From assembly GCF_014647655.1 (NCBI RefSeq), contig NZ_BMPP01000001.1, positions 98,943-162,942 of the forward strand: a stretch of DNA of 64,000 nt. The letters are read 5' to 3'. Both the position numbers and the translations under genes were made by a program. This document shows, one piece after another, positions 44,176 to 58,100 of the stretch. The stretch's first letter is position 1. Each line of letters begins with the position of its first letter. The stretch comes from Deinococcus malanensis (GTDB taxonomy: Bacteria > Deinococcota > Deinococci > Deinococcales > Deinococcaceae). The notes beneath the pieces were generated by a model. That model was not told the origin of the DNA. It made no database searches and saw nothing but the letters and a program-made list of their open reading frames with translations.

Positions 44176-45033
44176 ATGAGCGTGATTCTGGGCATCGATA
44201 TCGGGGGCAGCGGGATCAAGGGTGCGCCTGTCAACGTGAGTACCGGGCAGCTGGCCGGCGAGCGCCACCGCATTCCCACCCCGGAGGGGGCCCGCCCTGA
44301 GGATGTTCAGCGGGTGGTCGCGCAGCTCGTGGAGCATTTTGGTCTCGATGGACCCGTCGGGGTGACCTTCCCGGGAATCGTGCAGCAGGGCCGCACCCTG
44401 AGCGCTGCCAACGTGGATAAGGGCTGGATCGGGCTGGACGCCGACGCCCTGTTCACGCAGGCCACGGGCCGGGACGTCCGTCTGCTCAACGACGCCGACG
44501 CTGCCGGACTGGCCGAGGCCAAATTTGGGGCCGGCCGTGGCGTGGACGGCACCGTTCTGGTGCTGACCTTCGGCACGGGCATCGGCAGCGCACTGGTTCA
44601 CAACGGCGTGCTGGTGCCCAACACCGAACTGGGTCATCTGTGGCTGCGCGAGCATCATGCCGAGACCTGGGCCTCCGACCGGGCCCGTGAGCGCGATGAC
44701 CTGAACTGGAAACAGTGGAGCAAACGCGTCAGTGGCTACCTGCAGCATCTGGAACTGCTGTTCAGCCCGGACCTGTTCATTATCGGTGGCGGCGTGAGCA
44801 AGAAGGCCGAGAAATGGCAGGAGCATATCCGCCTCGAGCGCAGCCGTTTCGTTCCAGCGGCGCTCCAGAATGAGGCGGGGATCGTCGGGGCGGCGCTGCT
44901 GGCCGCGCAGCCGGCGCCTTCTGTCCCGCTGGTGTCGCCGGCGCTGCGGCCTGCGCGCCCTGCAGGACGGATAGAAGCAGTACCCGTAACAGTTAAACCT
45001 TCCAAAGAAAAGTCGCGTCGCAAGTCCGGCTGA
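44176..45033 (+). CDS. ppgK: Polyphosphate glucokinase (ROK family)
   Basis: Phosphorylates glucose using inorganic polyphosphate (and often ATP). The 285-residue protein opens with the phosphate-binding '[17 protein letters not shown]', followed by '[12 protein letters not shown]', the catalytic region '[18 protein letters not shown]', '[15 protein letters not shown]' and the family-typical '[15 protein letters not shown]' and '[13 protein letters not shown]'. The last 45 residues are a basic, low-complexity tail. Transcribed divergently from the TetR gene. Confidence 0.93.
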   Translation: MSVILGIDIGGSGIKGAPVNVSTGQLAGERHRIPTPEGARPEDVQRVVAQLVEHFGLDGPVGVTFPGIVQQGRTLSAANVDKGWIGLDADALFTQATGRDVRLLNDADAAGLAEAKFGAGRGVDGTVLVLTFGTGIGSALVHNGVLVPNTELGHLWLREHHAETWASDRARERDDLNWKQWSKRVSGYLQHLELLFSPDLFIIGGGVSKKAEKWQEHIRLERSRFVPAALQNEAGIVGAALLAAQPAPSVPLVSPALRPARPAGRIEAVPVTVKPSKEKSRRKSG

Positions 45034-45082
45034 GCCCGGGGGCCGGGAACCCGACCAGGACCGGGCACGTAGGGGGAGGCGT

Positions 45083-45817
45083 ATGGGATTTCTGAAGAAG
45101 ATGATGGCAGCGGTGGGGGTTGGTGCGGCCCGGGTGGACACCCGGCTGAGCAGGGCCGAGGTGCGTGTGGGTGAGGAACTGCGCGGCACCATCCATGTTC
45201 AGGGCGGGCAGGTCGAACAGCAGGTGCAGCGCATCAATGTTGGTCTGGCCACCCGATACAAGCACGAGGACAGCTACCTGAACCACACCCTGCAGTCCGA
45301 GATGGTCGTGCCTGCGTTCACCATCCGCCCTGGCGAGACACGCGAGTTCCCTTTCACGCTGCGTGTCGAGCCTGGCACGCCGCTCTCTCTGCCCGGATCG
45401 GACGTGTGGGTTTTTACGGACGCCGATGTCGCCGGTGGGATTGATCCTGGTGACCAGGACCCGCTGCGAGTGCTGCCCAGTGCCGGGATGGAAGCGGTGA
45501 TCGGCGCTGCCCAGCGCCTGGGCTTTACGCTCAAGACGGCCGAGACCGAGTACGCCCATGGCCGTCTGGTGCAGGAGCTCAGCTTCCGTCCCCCGCACGG
45601 CCAGTACAAGCTCACGGAACTGGAACTCGTGATGCTGCCGGCCAATGGCGGCCTGGATGTCATTCTGGAAGTGGACCGGCGGGCGACGGGCATGGCCAGC
45701 TTCTTCACCAGCGAGTTTGAAACCCGGGCCCGCTGGTTCCTGCCTCGTGAGCTGCTGGAGCGCGGCCCGGACGTCATTGCGCCGGAACTGGCTGGCCGTA
45801 TCCGTCAGCTGAGCTGA
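45083..45817 (+). CDS. Spo0M-like (arrestin-fold) protein
   Basis: A 244-residue protein matching the sporulation-control Spo0M family: '[20 protein letters not shown]', '[20 protein letters not shown]', '[19 protein letters not shown]', and a C-terminal '[13 protein letters not shown]'-like strand set. Despite the name it occurs in non-spore-formers and probably acts as a cytoplasmic adaptor. GGGGGAGG precedes the ATG. Confidence 0.9.
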   Translation: MGFLKKMMAAVGVGAARVDTRLSRAEVRVGEELRGTIHVQGGQVEQQVQRINVGLATRYKHEDSYLNHTLQSEMVVPAFTIRPGETREFPFTLRVEPGTPLSLPGSDVWVFTDADVAGGIDPGDQDPLRVLPSAGMEAVIGAAQRLGFTLKTAETEYAHGRLVQELSFRPPHGQYKLTELELVMLPANGGLDVILEVDRRATGMASFFTSEFETRARWFLPRELLERGPDVIAPELAGRIRQLS

Positions 45818-45879
45818 AGATATCGGCGCTGGCCCCTGCCCTGACCGTGGGCAGGAGCCCGCGCTTTAGCATGCTGTGC

Positions 45880-47088
45880 ATGACTGCTGACCTGAGTGAC
45901 CCCCATATCCCCCGGCTGCTGGTGTGCAACGTGCTGTACACCGGGATGGGCGGCGCGCAGAGTCCGGGTGGCGTGGTGGTGGTCGGCGACACCGTGGCAG
46001 CCACCGGAGACCCGGGAGCGCTGCGCCACGCCTATCCGCACGCCCGCGAGGAACTGGTCGGGGGCGTCATTGCCCCGCCCCCGGTCAATGCCCACACCCA
46101 CCTGGATATGAGCGCCTATGCGTTCCAGGCGCTGCCCTATTTCCAGTGGATTCCAGAGGTGGTGATTGCCGGGCGCCAGCATAGGGGGCTTGGTGCCGCT
46201 GTGGCTGGCGCAGACACCCTCTCGCGGCTGGGTACCGGTGCGGTGGGCGACATCGTCTGGTCGCCCGAGGTGATGGACACCCTGCTGGCGCGTGAGGACC
46301 TGCCAGGGGTGCTGTATTTCGAGGTGCTGAGCCCCCAGTCCGAGCGGGCCGACGAGGTCTTCCGCGCTGCCCGTACCCAGATCGAGGCCTGGCGGGCCAA
46401 GGAACGTCCCGGGGGCCCCCGGGTCGGCGTCTCGCCGCACACGCCCTATACCGTCAGCCACCGTCTGATGAGGCTCCTGGCCGAGTACGCGGCTGGTGAG
46501 GGCCTGCCGCTGCAGATCCATGTGGCGGAACATCCCAGTGAACCGGAACTGTTCCGCACCGGGGGCGGTCCCCTGTGGGAAAACCGCATGCCCAGCCTGT
46601 ACCCTGCCACCTTCGCGGACATTATCGGCCGTGACCCCGAACCGGACCTGACCCCGGTGCGCTACCTCGATGAACTGGGAGTACTTGGTGCCCGGCCCAC
46701 CCTGATTCACATGGCCAACGTGACCGCGGACGATATCGCCCGGGTGGCCCGCGCCGGCTGCGCAGTCGTGACCTGCCCGCGCAGCAACCATCATCTGGAA
46801 TGCGGCGTGTTCCCATGGGCGGCGTTCGCGGCTGCGGGGGTCGAAATTGCCCTGGGCACCGACTCGGTCGCCAGCGGGGAGACCCTGGACGTGCGCGACG
46901 ACGTGGCCTTTGCCCGCACGTTGTATCCGGGCCTGGACCCCCGCGTCCTGGTGCGGGCAGCGGTCAAGGGCGGACACCGCGTCCTGGGCACAACCATGCC
47001 TTTTATCCGGCGGGGTGAGGTCTGGCGCGAGGAGTATCGCTGGGCCGCCGGTCAGGTCTTAGCGTCAGTGAATCACAACGTGGTGTAG
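45880..47088 (+). CDS. Amidohydrolase (aminohydrolase/deaminase type)
   Basis: A metal-dependent hydrolase of about 402 residues. Conserved sites: 'NAHTHLDMS' (metal H-x-H), '[15 protein letters not shown]' (His), '[12 protein letters not shown]' (His), '[11 protein letters not shown]' and '[15 protein letters not shown]' (catalytic Asp). This is the pattern of the nucleoside/aminodeoxyfutalosine/S-adenosylhomocysteine deaminase group; the exact substrate cannot be told. ATG 45880 was chosen: a TAGCAT box ends 7 bases upstream (leaderless). Its 3' end overlaps the convergent tdk by 24 bases. Confidence 0.85.
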   Translation: MTADLSDPHIPRLLVCNVLYTGMGGAQSPGGVVVVGDTVAATGDPGALRHAYPHAREELVGGVIAPPPVNAHTHLDMSAYAFQALPYFQWIPEVVIAGRQHRGLGAAVAGADTLSRLGTGAVGDIVWSPEVMDTLLAREDLPGVLYFEVLSPQSERADEVFRAARTQIEAWRAKERPGGPRVGVSPHTPYTVSHRLMRLLAEYAAGEGLPLQIHVAEHPSEPELFRTGGGPLWENRMPSLYPATFADIIGRDPEPDLTPVRYLDELGVLGARPTLIHMANVTADDIARVARAGCAVVTCPRSNHHLECGVFPWAAFAAAGVEIALGTDSVASGETLDVRDDVAFARTLYPGLDPRVLVRAAVKGGHRVLGTTMPFIRRGEVWREEYRWAAGQVLASVNHNVV

Positions 47089-47673
47089 CCGGCAGCGGGC
47101 CTCATAACTTTCCTGCGCGCCGACCAGCACGACCGGATCGTCGAAGCGGGCCGGCCTCCCACTGATCAGGCGCTGCGACCGGGTGGCCGGGGCCCCACAT
47201 TGGGTACAGATGGCGGTGAGCTTCTCGACACTCTCGGCGCGGGCCAGCAGATCGGGCATGCAGCCAAATGGCTCGGCGCGGAAGTCCAGATCCAGTCCGG
47301 CCAGAATAACCCGTACACCGGCGTCGGCCAGCTCCAAGGCCAGAGGCACCAGTTCCGACCCGAAAAACTGAATCTCGTCAATTCCGATCACGTCCGGCAT
47401 CTCTGCGGATGCCTGCAGCAGCGGGCCTTCACCGCTCAGGTGAGCCCGAATGTCGGCCACATCGCCGACCGCCAGGGCCCCGACGGTGCGCCCGGTGTGG
47501 CTGGCCACCGCTGACTCGTGGTAGCGGTCGTCCACGGCAGGTTTGAACACCTGCACCCGCTGCCGGGCAATCAGGGCGCGGGTGACGCGGCGGATCAGTT
47601 CCTCGCTTTTCCCGCTGAACATCGGACCGACAATGACCTCCAGGTGACCGCCGGAATAGGGGGACTTCAGCAC
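47065..47673 (-). CDS. tdk: Thymidine kinase (type II)
   Basis: Salvages thymidine to dTMP. Starting at reverse GTG 47673, the 202-residue protein has P-loop '[17 protein letters not shown]', '[11 protein letters not shown]' (Walker B), the lasso region '[12 protein letters not shown]' and Zn-binding Cys residues ('AICTQCGAP' and near the C-terminus, 'ARCRLHH'). CATACT lies 7 bases before the GTG and no ribosome site is seen, so it is probably leaderless. The upstream-extended frame is not used. Confidence 0.92.
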   Translation of the reverse strand: MLKSPYSGGHLEVIVGPMFSGKSEELIRRVTRALIARQRVQVFKPAVDDRYHESAVASHTGRTVGALAVGDVADIRAHLSGEGPLLQASAEMPDVIGIDEIQFFGSELVPLALELADAGVRVILAGLDLDFRAEPFGCMPDLLARAESVEKLTAICTQCGAPATRSQRLISGRPARFDDPVVLVGAQESYEARCRLHHVVIH

Positions 47674-47830
47674 GTCCGCGAGTATGCCAGATGCCCTGAG
47701 ATGGCGGATGGGCTGGAAGCCCTGGGGCGATGCCGTACCCCGTGGCAAACTTCTGCAAAGTCTGCTGGGCGCTCCACCCCTGAGGGTGGTGGACGTGTCC
47801 GGCCTCCACTTCCCGGGCCGTCCACATACG

Positions 47831-47862
47831 TAAAGAACCGCCCCACCAGGGCGGCGGGGCGG
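47831..47862 (-). terminator. Terminator of rpmE
   Basis: On the - strand CCGCCCC pairs with GGGGCGG across an 11-base loop, followed by TTCTTTA, 14 bases past the rpmE stop. Confidence 0.7.
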
Positions 47863-47875
47863 CTGAAGATCCGGA

Positions 47876-48094
47876 TTACTTCTTCTTGTTGCGGTAGCTG
47901 TCGCCGAAACGCTTGTTGAACTTGTCCACGCGACCCTCGGTGTCCACGAAGCGCTCTTCGCCAGTCCAGAAGGGGTGAACGCCACTCCAGACATCCACGT
48001 GGATCTCGGGGCGGGTGCTCAGGGTTTCCATAACGACCTTGCCCTGGTAGATGATCTTGGTAGGAACTGCTTTGGGGTGGATATCCTTTTTCAT
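47876..48094 (-). CDS. rpmE: 50S ribosomal protein L31
   Basis: Begins '[20 protein letters not shown]' and ends '[13 protein letters not shown]', 72 residues. It lacks the CxxC zinc motifs, so it is the cysteine-free form, which does not depend on zinc. GGAGGAGG lies upstream of the ATG at 48094; an upstream in-frame ATG would give a non-ribosomal extension and is rejected. Confidence 0.95.
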   Translation of the reverse strand: MKKDIHPKAVPTKIIYQGKVVMETLSTRPEIHVDVWSGVHPFWTGEERFVDTEGRVDKFNKRFGDSYRNKKK

Positions 48095-48187
48095 ATTTGC
48101 CTCCTCCGCCACGTCTGCCAGGAAGACCTGGATGTGCGTAGCGGGCAACCGTAGAAATATAGCATACCCCCAGGACCGCAGGTTGTC

Positions 48188-49189
48188 TCAGGCCCGCTGG
48201 GCAGCCTGGACAATGTCAGGCAGATGCTCCAGGCACAGCCAGTCCCGTTTCCAGTCGGGCCAGCTGTGTCCCAGGCGCAATGGAGCAAGCAGCGGCCCGG
48301 GAACAGGCAGGCCACGCGCGCCGGCAAGGGCGCCGACCACGCAGGCCACCGTGTCGCTGTCATCGCCCAGCAGCACCGCCGGCTGCACGCATTCCAGCCA
48401 CGACCCGGCCCTGGCGTGCTTCAGGGCTGCCTCCAGGGTATCGAGTACGAAGCCGCTCTGGGAGGTAAGCAGACCGTCGAGGCCTGCACGCACGCGCCCC
48501 CGCACACTGGCTCGGGCCTCCCGGTCGCGGCCGCGGAACGCCATCTGCGCCCGCAGCGTGGCAGTGCTGAACAGTCCGGCGTCCAGCAGCGTGGCCTCTG
48601 CGTTCAGGGCGTCCATCACCCGCAGGCCGTGGGCAGCAGCATCGGTAGAGGAGCCGCCGCTGGACAGCGCCTCCATGCAGGCGGTCAGCACCACCGAGGC
48701 ATGCACGCAGCGCGGGTCCGCGTGGGTCAGGGCGGTCAGGACGGCGGATTCACGCGCCAGGTCATCGCCCCGGAAGCCCGCGATCCAGGCGGCAGCCACG
48801 CGCATCAGGCCTCCGTTTCCCGCACTCTGGAAACCGCTGGCCTCCCACGCGTGCACCCCACCGTCCGGTCCCGCGTGCTGCAGGGCCGCTCGCGTCAGGC
48901 CACCTACATCCGGTGGACCGGTGGCCAGCCACTCCTGAAGGGCCCTCCACACTCCACCGGTTCCCTCACCCCGCGCGTACCCCAGCAGGGTTGCGACCAC
49001 CATCTGGCTGTCGTCGGTGGCTTCGCCGGGAGCGAACCCGAACACGCTGCCTTCCTGGTAGTGGTCGAAGGGCAGGGTGTAGCGCGCATGAATCACCTCC
49101 GGAGTCTTGAACTCGGTGGCCGCGCCCAGGGCGTCAGCGGCGCACAGGGAAAGCAGCGTGGACAGCGCGGCGTCAGGCATAGGCGGCAT
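48188..49189 (-). CDS. ADP-ribosylglycohydrolase family protein
   Basis: A DraG/ARH-type hydrolase of about 333 residues. Motifs in order: 'SLCAADALGAATEF', 'EATDDSQMVVATLL' (Mg-binding T-D-D-S), 'AGNGGLMRVAAAW', and 'LLGDDSDTVACVVGALAGAR' (second metal Asp pair). Family members remove ADP-ribose from proteins or nucleic acids. Start 49189 or 49180 are both possible. Shares a short divergent promoter region with the DUF4388 gene. Confidence 0.88.
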   Translation of the reverse strand: MPPMPDAALSTLLSLCAADALGAATEFKTPEVIHARYTLPFDHYQEGSVFGFAPGEATDDSQMVVATLLGYARGEGTGGVWRALQEWLATGPPDVGGLTRAALQHAGPDGGVHAWEASGFQSAGNGGLMRVAAAWIAGFRGDDLARESAVLTALTHADPRCVHASVVLTACMEALSSGGSSTDAAAHGLRVMDALNAEATLLDAGLFSTATLRAQMAFRGRDREARASVRGRVRAGLDGLLTSQSGFVLDTLEAALKHARAGSWLECVQPAVLLGDDSDTVACVVGALAGARGLPVPGPLLAPLRLGHSWPDWKRDWLCLEHLPDIVQAAQRA

Positions 49190-49246
49190 TGTCGCATGTG
49201 TCTGCCAGATGCAAGTGCGGGCAATCGGCATTACACTGCGGGGCAT

Positions 49247-49768
49247 ATGGTACGCGGCGATCTGACTGTTTTCCCGCTTCTGTCCGTGATGCAGATGTTG
49301 CTCGCCAGTGGCCGGGCAGGAAGACTGAGCTTGGATCATCCACGTGGCGGACAGCTGTGGCTTGACCCTGGTGAGCTTGTGCACGCCCAGGCCTGGACCC
49401 TGAGCGGAGACGCCGGGTTGCAGGTGGTGTGCAGCGTTACCGAGGGCACCTTTGTCTTCGAGGCGGACGAGCCCGCGCCCAACCGCACCCTGGCCTTACG
49501 ACGTGACGCAGCCCTGAGGCGCATGCTGGACGACCACGAAAGCTGGACCCCCCTCCTTCAGGCATTCCCGGACTGGGACCGCACCCTGCGCTTTACTCCC
49601 CGCTGGACCGAGGCGCAGCCTGTCACGCGTGCGCAGTACGAGGCCCTGAGCCGGGTGCAGGGGGGGACGACCGTGCGCAGTCTGCTCGAGCGCAGTCCGC
49701 AACCACCGCGGACTCTGCTCGAAACGCTGCGCCCATTTCTGGCTGCGGGCCTGATCGAGCTTGCCTGA
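49247..49768 (+). CDS. DUF4388-type protein
   Basis: The 173-residue product starts 'MVRGDLTVFPLLSVMQMLLA', then 'SGRAGRLSLDHPRGGQLWLD' and 'GTFVFEADEPAPNRTLAL'. This is the DUF4388 (PatA N-like) fold seen in signalling proteins of Deinococcus, often fused to response regulators. The rest is helical and ends 'LLETLRPFLAAGLIELA'. TACACT at 49232-49237 lies just before the ATG, so the leader is absent or only a few bases long. Confidence 0.75.
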   Translation: MVRGDLTVFPLLSVMQMLLASGRAGRLSLDHPRGGQLWLDPGELVHAQAWTLSGDAGLQVVCSVTEGTFVFEADEPAPNRTLALRRDAALRRMLDDHESWTPLLQAFPDWDRTLRFTPRWTEAQPVTRAQYEALSRVQGGTTVRSLLERSPQPPRTLLETLRPFLAAGLIELA

Positions 49769-49849
49769 TGCGCAGCGCCCTGCTGATCCCGGTTCTCGCA
49801 TTCCCACCATGCCGGGTCCGGCATGCTCCATGATGTACCCGGAGGAGTC

Positions 49850-50584
49850 ATGAGCGCCATTACACGAGGGACCCCGGACGATACCCGGCGCGAACGTGAG
49901 GACGTAGGACGCGAGGCGGCAGCAGGCCCGGCAAGGGCAGCTGCTCACCCGTCCTGGCGCTTTCAGGACCGCTTTGAACTGTGGATTGACTGGATGGTCC
50001 GTGACTCAGCCGGACACTGGCACCCGCACGAGAGCGTGCTTCAGCGCAGTTACCGCACCCGGGAGGACACCCTGCTGCACGCCGAGCGCATTATTCAGCG
50101 CGGCGACTTTCCGATGCAGAGCCGTTCGGCGGCACCTGTCACGCTGATCCGCAACCGCCGGGAAGCGCTGCTGGTGGCCTTCCGTGCTGCAGAGGGGGAC
50201 GGGGTCACATTGATCCGCGAGGTGCTGTTTCCGGTCGGGGAGTATGCCCTGAGCCTGAAAGTGACCCGCGAGCGCGTGGCGGACGAGGTCCGGACCAGTT
50301 TTGCGCATGCCGGAAACCCTCTGCGCAGCCTGGCTGGCCAGACGGTGAAGCTGACGGTCCTGATCGAGCATCCCTATGACGTGCTCAGCCGTGCTGAAGG
50401 GGTCTTGGAAATGGGGGAGCTCGGCGCGCGGGTCGGCTCTGAGGTGCTGACCTTTCAGGGTGGTGCGGGCGTGACTGGCGTGCCCTACCGGCAGGCCACG
50501 GTGGCGGTTTCGCGCGGTCTGATGAAAAAGCCCATGCTGTACCGCTTTGAACTGCTGCAGGGACCGGAAGAGCCAAGACTGTAG
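49850..50584 (+). CDS. Conserved hypothetical protein
   Basis: A 244-residue protein with GGAGGAG before ATG 49850. A disordered start (about 40 residues) is followed by 'WRFQDRFELWIDWMVRDSAG' and a mixed alpha/beta domain with 'LIREVLFPVGEYALSLKVTR' and 'GQTVKLTVLIEHPYDVLSRA'. No known domain recognised, no signal peptide. Between it and the promoter at 50791 there is no gene. Confidence 0.7.
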   Translation: MSAITRGTPDDTRREREDVGREAAAGPARAAAHPSWRFQDRFELWIDWMVRDSAGHWHPHESVLQRSYRTREDTLLHAERIIQRGDFPMQSRSAAPVTLIRNRREALLVAFRAAEGDGVTLIREVLFPVGEYALSLKVTRERVADEVRTSFAHAGNPLRSLAGQTVKLTVLIEHPYDVLSRAEGVLEMGELGARVGSEVLTFQGGAGVTGVPYRQATVAVSRGLMKKPMLYRFELLQGPEEPRL

Positions 50585-50790
50585 ACCGGTTCTGCCGACC
50601 GGTGGCTTCCTGACTGCATTGCCGGTTACTCTGTCTGGCTGTCTGAGAATACCCGGCAGGGTGATTTGTGGATTCAGGGTGAGGCCGCGCGTATCTCGTA
50701 CCTGCCCGTGGCACCGGGTAAAATCATCCGGGTCGTGCACCTGCAGATGCTGCGCTGCACGGGCGCTGGCACCATCCGCCAACAGGCCGA

Positions 50791-50820
50791 TTGAAATCCG
50801 GACCCCGAGACCCGTAGACT
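50791..50820 (+). promoter_or_regulatory. Sigma-70 promoter of the T-box/valS operon
   Basis: TTGAAA (50791-50796), 18-base spacer, TAGACT (50815-50820). The predicted start near 50827 coincides with the first paired bases of the T-box leader. Confidence 0.7.
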
Positions 50821-50828
50821 TCCTGGGC

Positions 50829-51111
50829 AGTGACCGGGAAGAGTACCCGGGATGGCCCCGACAGGGAGCCCTGGGCCGCGACTGAGAGCCTGGGCCGGAC
50901 CGCCACCGGAGAACGTCACCCGCGAGCACGACGGAAGAACGCCCCTGTCACACCGGGGGCCAGTAGAGCCGTCCGGGTGCGCCCGGTACAGCGCGCCAGA
51001 GCGCCCCTGACGATATGCAGGGGAAACGCGGTGGTACCACGGGACTCTTCCATTCGTCTCGTCCGCACAGAACCTGTCACAAAGGCAGGTTCCGGCGGAC
51101 GGGATTTTTTT
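50829..51111 (+). promoter_or_regulatory. T-box riboswitch (valine specifier) with terminator
   Basis: The leader begins with a Stem I containing GGGAAGAGTA (AGTA box) and CAGGGAGCC. A specifier loop GAAC-GTC-AC puts the valine codon GTC at 50915-50917. The antiterminator holds the T-box core CGCGGTGGTACCACGGG with bulge TGGT (51032-51035), whose last base fits the A discriminator of tRNA-Val. The competing terminator (51060-51111) pairs CGTCCGC/GCGGACG and GAACCTG/CAGGTTC, then seven T. Uncharged tRNA-Val should allow read-through into the NUDIX-valS genes. Confidence 0.92.
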
Positions 51112-51131
51112 GGCCCGCACGGGAGGTTCGG

Positions 51132-51633
51132 ATGACGCAGACAGTCGAACAGACGGGATACGCGCTGCCCTTTCAGGAAGCGCGCGCCGCGGCGCAGGGC
51201 CGGGGTTTGCGGGAACGGGTGCTGGTGTATGTTACCCGCCGGCACGACGAACTGCTGGTGTTCGAGCACACTGCCGAATATCCGGACGCAGGCGTGCAGG
51301 TGCCGGCCGGTGGTGTGGACCCTGACGAGACGCCAGACCACACGGCGCGGCGCGAAACGCATGAAGAAGTCGGCCTGAACCTGGATGCTCCTGTCCATAT
51401 GGCCTCCTGGCTCTGGACCCGCGCAGAGAAGTCCCAGGTGTGGCACTACTACTGGCTGCGCGCGCCACTGGACACCCCCAGCCGTTGGGCACATCACGTC
51501 AGCGGCGGGGACGACGACCAGGGCATGACTTTCCTGTGCCGTTTTGCGCCGCTCGATCACCCCGAACTTATTCCCGGCTACGGCTACGAAGCCGCCCTGC
51601 CACAGCTCAGGCTGCTGCTCAAGGAGAACGCAC

Positions 51634-51650
<17 letters not shown>
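51132..51650 (+). CDS. NUDIX hydrolase
   Basis: A 172-residue pyrophosphohydrolase with a complete NUDIX box G-x5-E-x7-R-E-x2-E-E-x-G ('GGVDPDETPDHTARRETHEE' onward). Substrate unknown. It is the first gene after the T-box, has GGAGG before the ATG, and overlaps valS by 17 bases, so it is made with valyl-tRNA synthetase in response to valine starvation. A 'Y-W-L-R-A' strand and C-terminal helix complete the fold. Confidence 0.9.
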
Positions 51651-54396
<2,746 letters not shown>

Positions 54397-54413
54397 GACT
54401 GAAGCTGAAAGAG

Positions 54414-54440
54414 GAGCCCGCACTTCGGTGCGGGCTCTTT
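54414..54440 (+). terminator. Terminator after valS, possibly bidirectional
   Basis: GAGCCCGCAC, TTCG loop, GTGCGGGCTC, then TTT. Read on the - strand it ends in CTCTTT, so it may also serve the convergent HD-domain gene. Confidence 0.8.
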
Positions 54441-54457
54441 GCTCTTGCTGCCGATCG

Positions 54458-55060
54458 TTACGCCAGCAGTCGCTCGCAGAGCCCCGGGAGCAGCCGATAG
54501 ACGTTGACGCGGCAGGCCTGATCGAAGTGCGCCTTCAGGCTCAGCTGGGCGCGCCACTTGTCGGCCGTCCGGGCGTTTACGCTGTAACGCAGGGCAACGT
54601 CCACCATGCGCTCGTGCACCGTGCAGAAGCCGTCTGCCAGGGCAAGCAGATCACACAGCTGGAGCAGCCGGTCTTCCTCGGTCTGATGTGCCTGCCCGAC
54701 CAGGATCTCCAGCCGGCGTAGTTCCTCAGGCGTGCCGTCCCACTCGCCCTGCAGGGTGTCCAGGCCCGGCAGCACAAACGAGTGCGTCAGGGCGATGCGC
54801 GCGGCGTCCGTGAATCCCAGCCCGGTCAGATAATCATAACCGTCCAGAATATGACGGTCCCGGTTGGGACCCGTACGCCGTCCGATATCGTGCAGCAGGC
54901 CCAGAACGTAAGCCCGCTCAGGATCCAGCTCAGGATGCCGTTGGGCAATATGACGGGCCGCCAGTGCGACCTGCCGCGAATGGGCGACCCAGGGCCCGGG
55001 ATTGAGCAGCCCGGCTTCGAGCAGAAGATGTTCAGCCACGCTGCAAGGCGGAAGACTCAT
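54458..55060 (-). CDS. HD-domain phosphohydrolase
   Basis: A 200-residue protein of the HD/PDEase superfamily: 'VAHSRQVALAARHIAQ' (first His), 'AYVLGLLHDIGRR' (H-D pair), 'ALTHSF' and a later 'LLQLCDLLALADGF' Asp. Such proteins hydrolyse nucleotides or second messengers; the substrate is not known. ATG 55060 follows a CAGACT box by 6 bases, consistent with a leaderless transcript. Converges on valS. Confidence 0.85.
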   Translation of the reverse strand: MSLPPCSVAEHLLLEAGLLNPGPWVAHSRQVALAARHIAQRHPELDPERAYVLGLLHDIGRRTGPNRDRHILDGYDYLTGLGFTDAARIALTHSFVLPGLDTLQGEWDGTPEELRRLEILVGQAHQTEEDRLLQLCDLLALADGFCTVHERMVDVALRYSVNARTADKWRAQLSLKAHFDQACRVNVYRLLPGLCERLLA

Positions 55061-55159
55061 GGGGTCAGTCTGGCAGTTCTGGGCTTCCTGCTCCGGCCTT
55101 GCTGCCAATGCAAGCGAAAACGCCCGGAAGAGCCAGCAAGAGCAACGGTAACATAGGTT

Positions 55160-58100
55160 ATGTTTGACCAGCGCCGGAAGGATGGGGGTCAGGGTGGACC
55201 GGCCAGGGCCCACGCGCAGTTGCCAGAGGGTGCCACGCTCCTCCCTGGGCGCCCTCCGGTCGTCAGCTCACAGGTGAAGCGGGTCGTGCCCGCGAGGCGC
55301 CCGGTAGCGGGGATTGCCCAGCATGCCCAGGCTGTAAAGGCCGCCCAGCGTCAGGCGGTCGGCCCTCTGAAAGCTCTCCCTCAGGCGTACGCACAGACCA
55401 CCCTGCCGCGGGTCAGTGGCCGCAAGACTGCCGTTTCCGGAATGCGGATTCAGCCTGTGCCAAAGCCCCGGGTCCTGCCTAAGTCGGCTGCGGCTCTGAG
55501 TTTCCCTGTACAACCCATGGTTTCCCCCTCAAGAAGCCCTGCGCGGACCGCCTTTGCTGCACCGAAACTGAACCGCCGGAAGCTAAAAGCCGCAGGGGTC
55601 TGTGCCCGAAAGGCACTGAAGGCTGCCGGACAGCGGCGAAAGGTAGCCAATGTCATGGCCGGTGCCTTCCTGAAGCGCAACCGCGCTCAGGTGCGGCTGG
55701 TCCAGCGGCAGGCGCAGTCCCTGAGCCGGCAGATCCGGACGAATGCGGCCCTTGCCCACAAGCGCGTGCTCGCGGGGGCGTCCAGGCAGCAGGGCGTCGT
55801 CCGTACTGGAGTTGCGCAGCAAAAGGGACGTGCCCGCGCCCGTGCGGCGGCGGCCAGTGCACAGCTTGCCGCACGGCATGGGGGGGCCATCGCGGCCCTG
55901 CCGCTGGCGACGCAGGCTGCAAAGGTCAGAAACCAGCAGCAGCACACAAAGACGGTTCAGGCGGCCCGTGTGCAGGTGCGTACCCAGAAAACAGAGGTCC
56001 AGGCAGCCTACGAGCAGGTCAGGGTGCTGTACGGGCAGGCGGGCGATCAGGTCGGGCAGGTGGCACGGGAGCGCGCCGAGACCCAGGCACAGGCTTACGA
56101 GGCCAACGTGACCGGAAAGGACGACAGTCTTCTCGATGGTCCGCTGACCGACAACCGCTGGAAGGCCAGGGCTGGCGCAGCGCGTGATGTGGGCGCGGCC
56201 TACCAGCCCGGCTTCCGCGAGAATGCCGACGAGGAAGCCGATCATCTGATGGGCCCTGAAGGCGGCCTGGGCAAGGACCTCAAGAATATTGATCTGGCTC
56301 TACAGGACACCGAGAAACTGCTGTGCTCGCAACTGGACGCCTCTGACATAAGGCTGAGGGCGCGCGAGCGGCGGGCCCGGCAGCAGGCGCAGCAGGCCTA
56401 CCAGAGCCTGAGCGCCGCGATCCGGACCCAACTTGCAGGCACACTGAACAGCCTGAGTGCCGTGGAGAGCGCACAGATCAGTGTCATAGCCTCTCAGGCC
56501 CAGGCGCAGACCGCTGCTCTTCAGGGACAGGTGGGCAATGCCACGGCGGCTGTGCACCGCAGCGCGGCTCAGATCGCGGCCCAGCTGGAGGCCAGCCTGG
56601 GCGCCTTCGACCGGCAGGTCCGCGGGAGCCAGGCTCCGGACCCGTCGCAGTTGCGCGCGGCCCTGGCGCGGACCCAGCAGGGAATTACCCGCAGCGTGCA
56701 GCGCTCGCAGCTCAGCCTGCGCCAGGGCCTGACCCGCGTGACCACCGGACTCAGCCAGGGAGCGGCGCAGGCAGAACAGGGTTTCGGGCAAACAGCCCGG
56801 GCTGCCGTGGTTCAGGGGACCCAGACAGCCGGACAGTTTGACCAGGGAGCGCAGGGCATCGTGACCCAGGCCCTGGCCCTGTTTCAGCGCCTGCAGCAGG
56901 AGCATCAGCAGGGCACTTCACAGGAAAGTCAGACCACCGGTGCCACTCTGGAACAGCTTGGTCAGGGCCTGGAGACCCTGTACGCCCGCGCTTTGAAGGG
57001 CCTGCCTGCGGAGCTGCGTGCCACTGTTCCTGCGCTGAAAGGTGCCCTGGAACAGAACTTCGCGCAGGAAGACGTCAGCATCCGTGAAAACGCTGCAAAG
57101 GCAGCTGCGCAGGTGCAGCCACGCTGGAAGTCCTGGGTCAAGATCGCCCTGATGGTCGCGGTGATTATCGTCGTGGCCGTGGTGGCCGGACCGGCAGTCA
57201 TTGCGGCGGTGGGTGCCATGGCGGGCGCACTGGGCGCCGGAGCGGCGGCTGGGGCCATTGGAGCGGTGGTGGGCGGCGCGCTGGTCGGCGCGGCCAGCGG
57301 CGTCGTGATGCAGATGGGCAACAATGCGGTGGACAACATCGGTCTGGCTGACGGAGACCGCAAGAGCCTGTTCGACGGGGTAGGCAAGGCAGCCCTGATT
57401 GGCGCGGCGGGGGGTGCGCTGGGTGGAGCAGGTGGCCTGATTGCAGGGAAGCTGGGCAGCGCCGGACTGATCGGCAGTGGGCTGACCCAGAAGGCAGCAG
57501 GATTTACCATCAGCACCAGCTTCGACCTGGGCGGCAACGTGGTGGGCGACATGATCGGCGGCGCCTCTCTGGGCGCGGCGCTGAAAAACCTCACCAGTCC
57601 CGAAGCCCTGATGATGCTGGCCATCGGGACCGGTGTAGGCGCGGCGAGCACCCGTCTTCCAGGCGCTGCCGGACGGGTGCAGGTCAGGGCGCACAAGGCG
57701 GGCAGCGCTCTTGGGACTCGGGCCGGTGACCGGGTCAACAACGTGACCGGAAACCGTGCGGGTGTGATGCCGACCGCATCCGATCCGCACCTGCCCGGCA
57801 ATTCCAGCGAGATCACCGGGTTTCACTTCGGCCGGACCCAGGTCGCCCATTCGCTCACGGCCCACCCGAATGACGTCCGCATCCATCAGCGCCACGCGGT
57901 CGAAGCGCGTGCGGATACCAGCGTGCCCGGGCAGCTGAAGAACCGCGTACAGCGCCTGACGGGTGACGACGTGACCACGGTGGGCAGCCGACGGTGGGAA
58001 CTGGAAATCGAGGCCCGCAAACATGGTGACATGGCTGCCTGGCGCGAGGCTGAGGCGCAGCGCCTGGGCAAGGATCACCCCGATACGAAGCGTCTGAGCG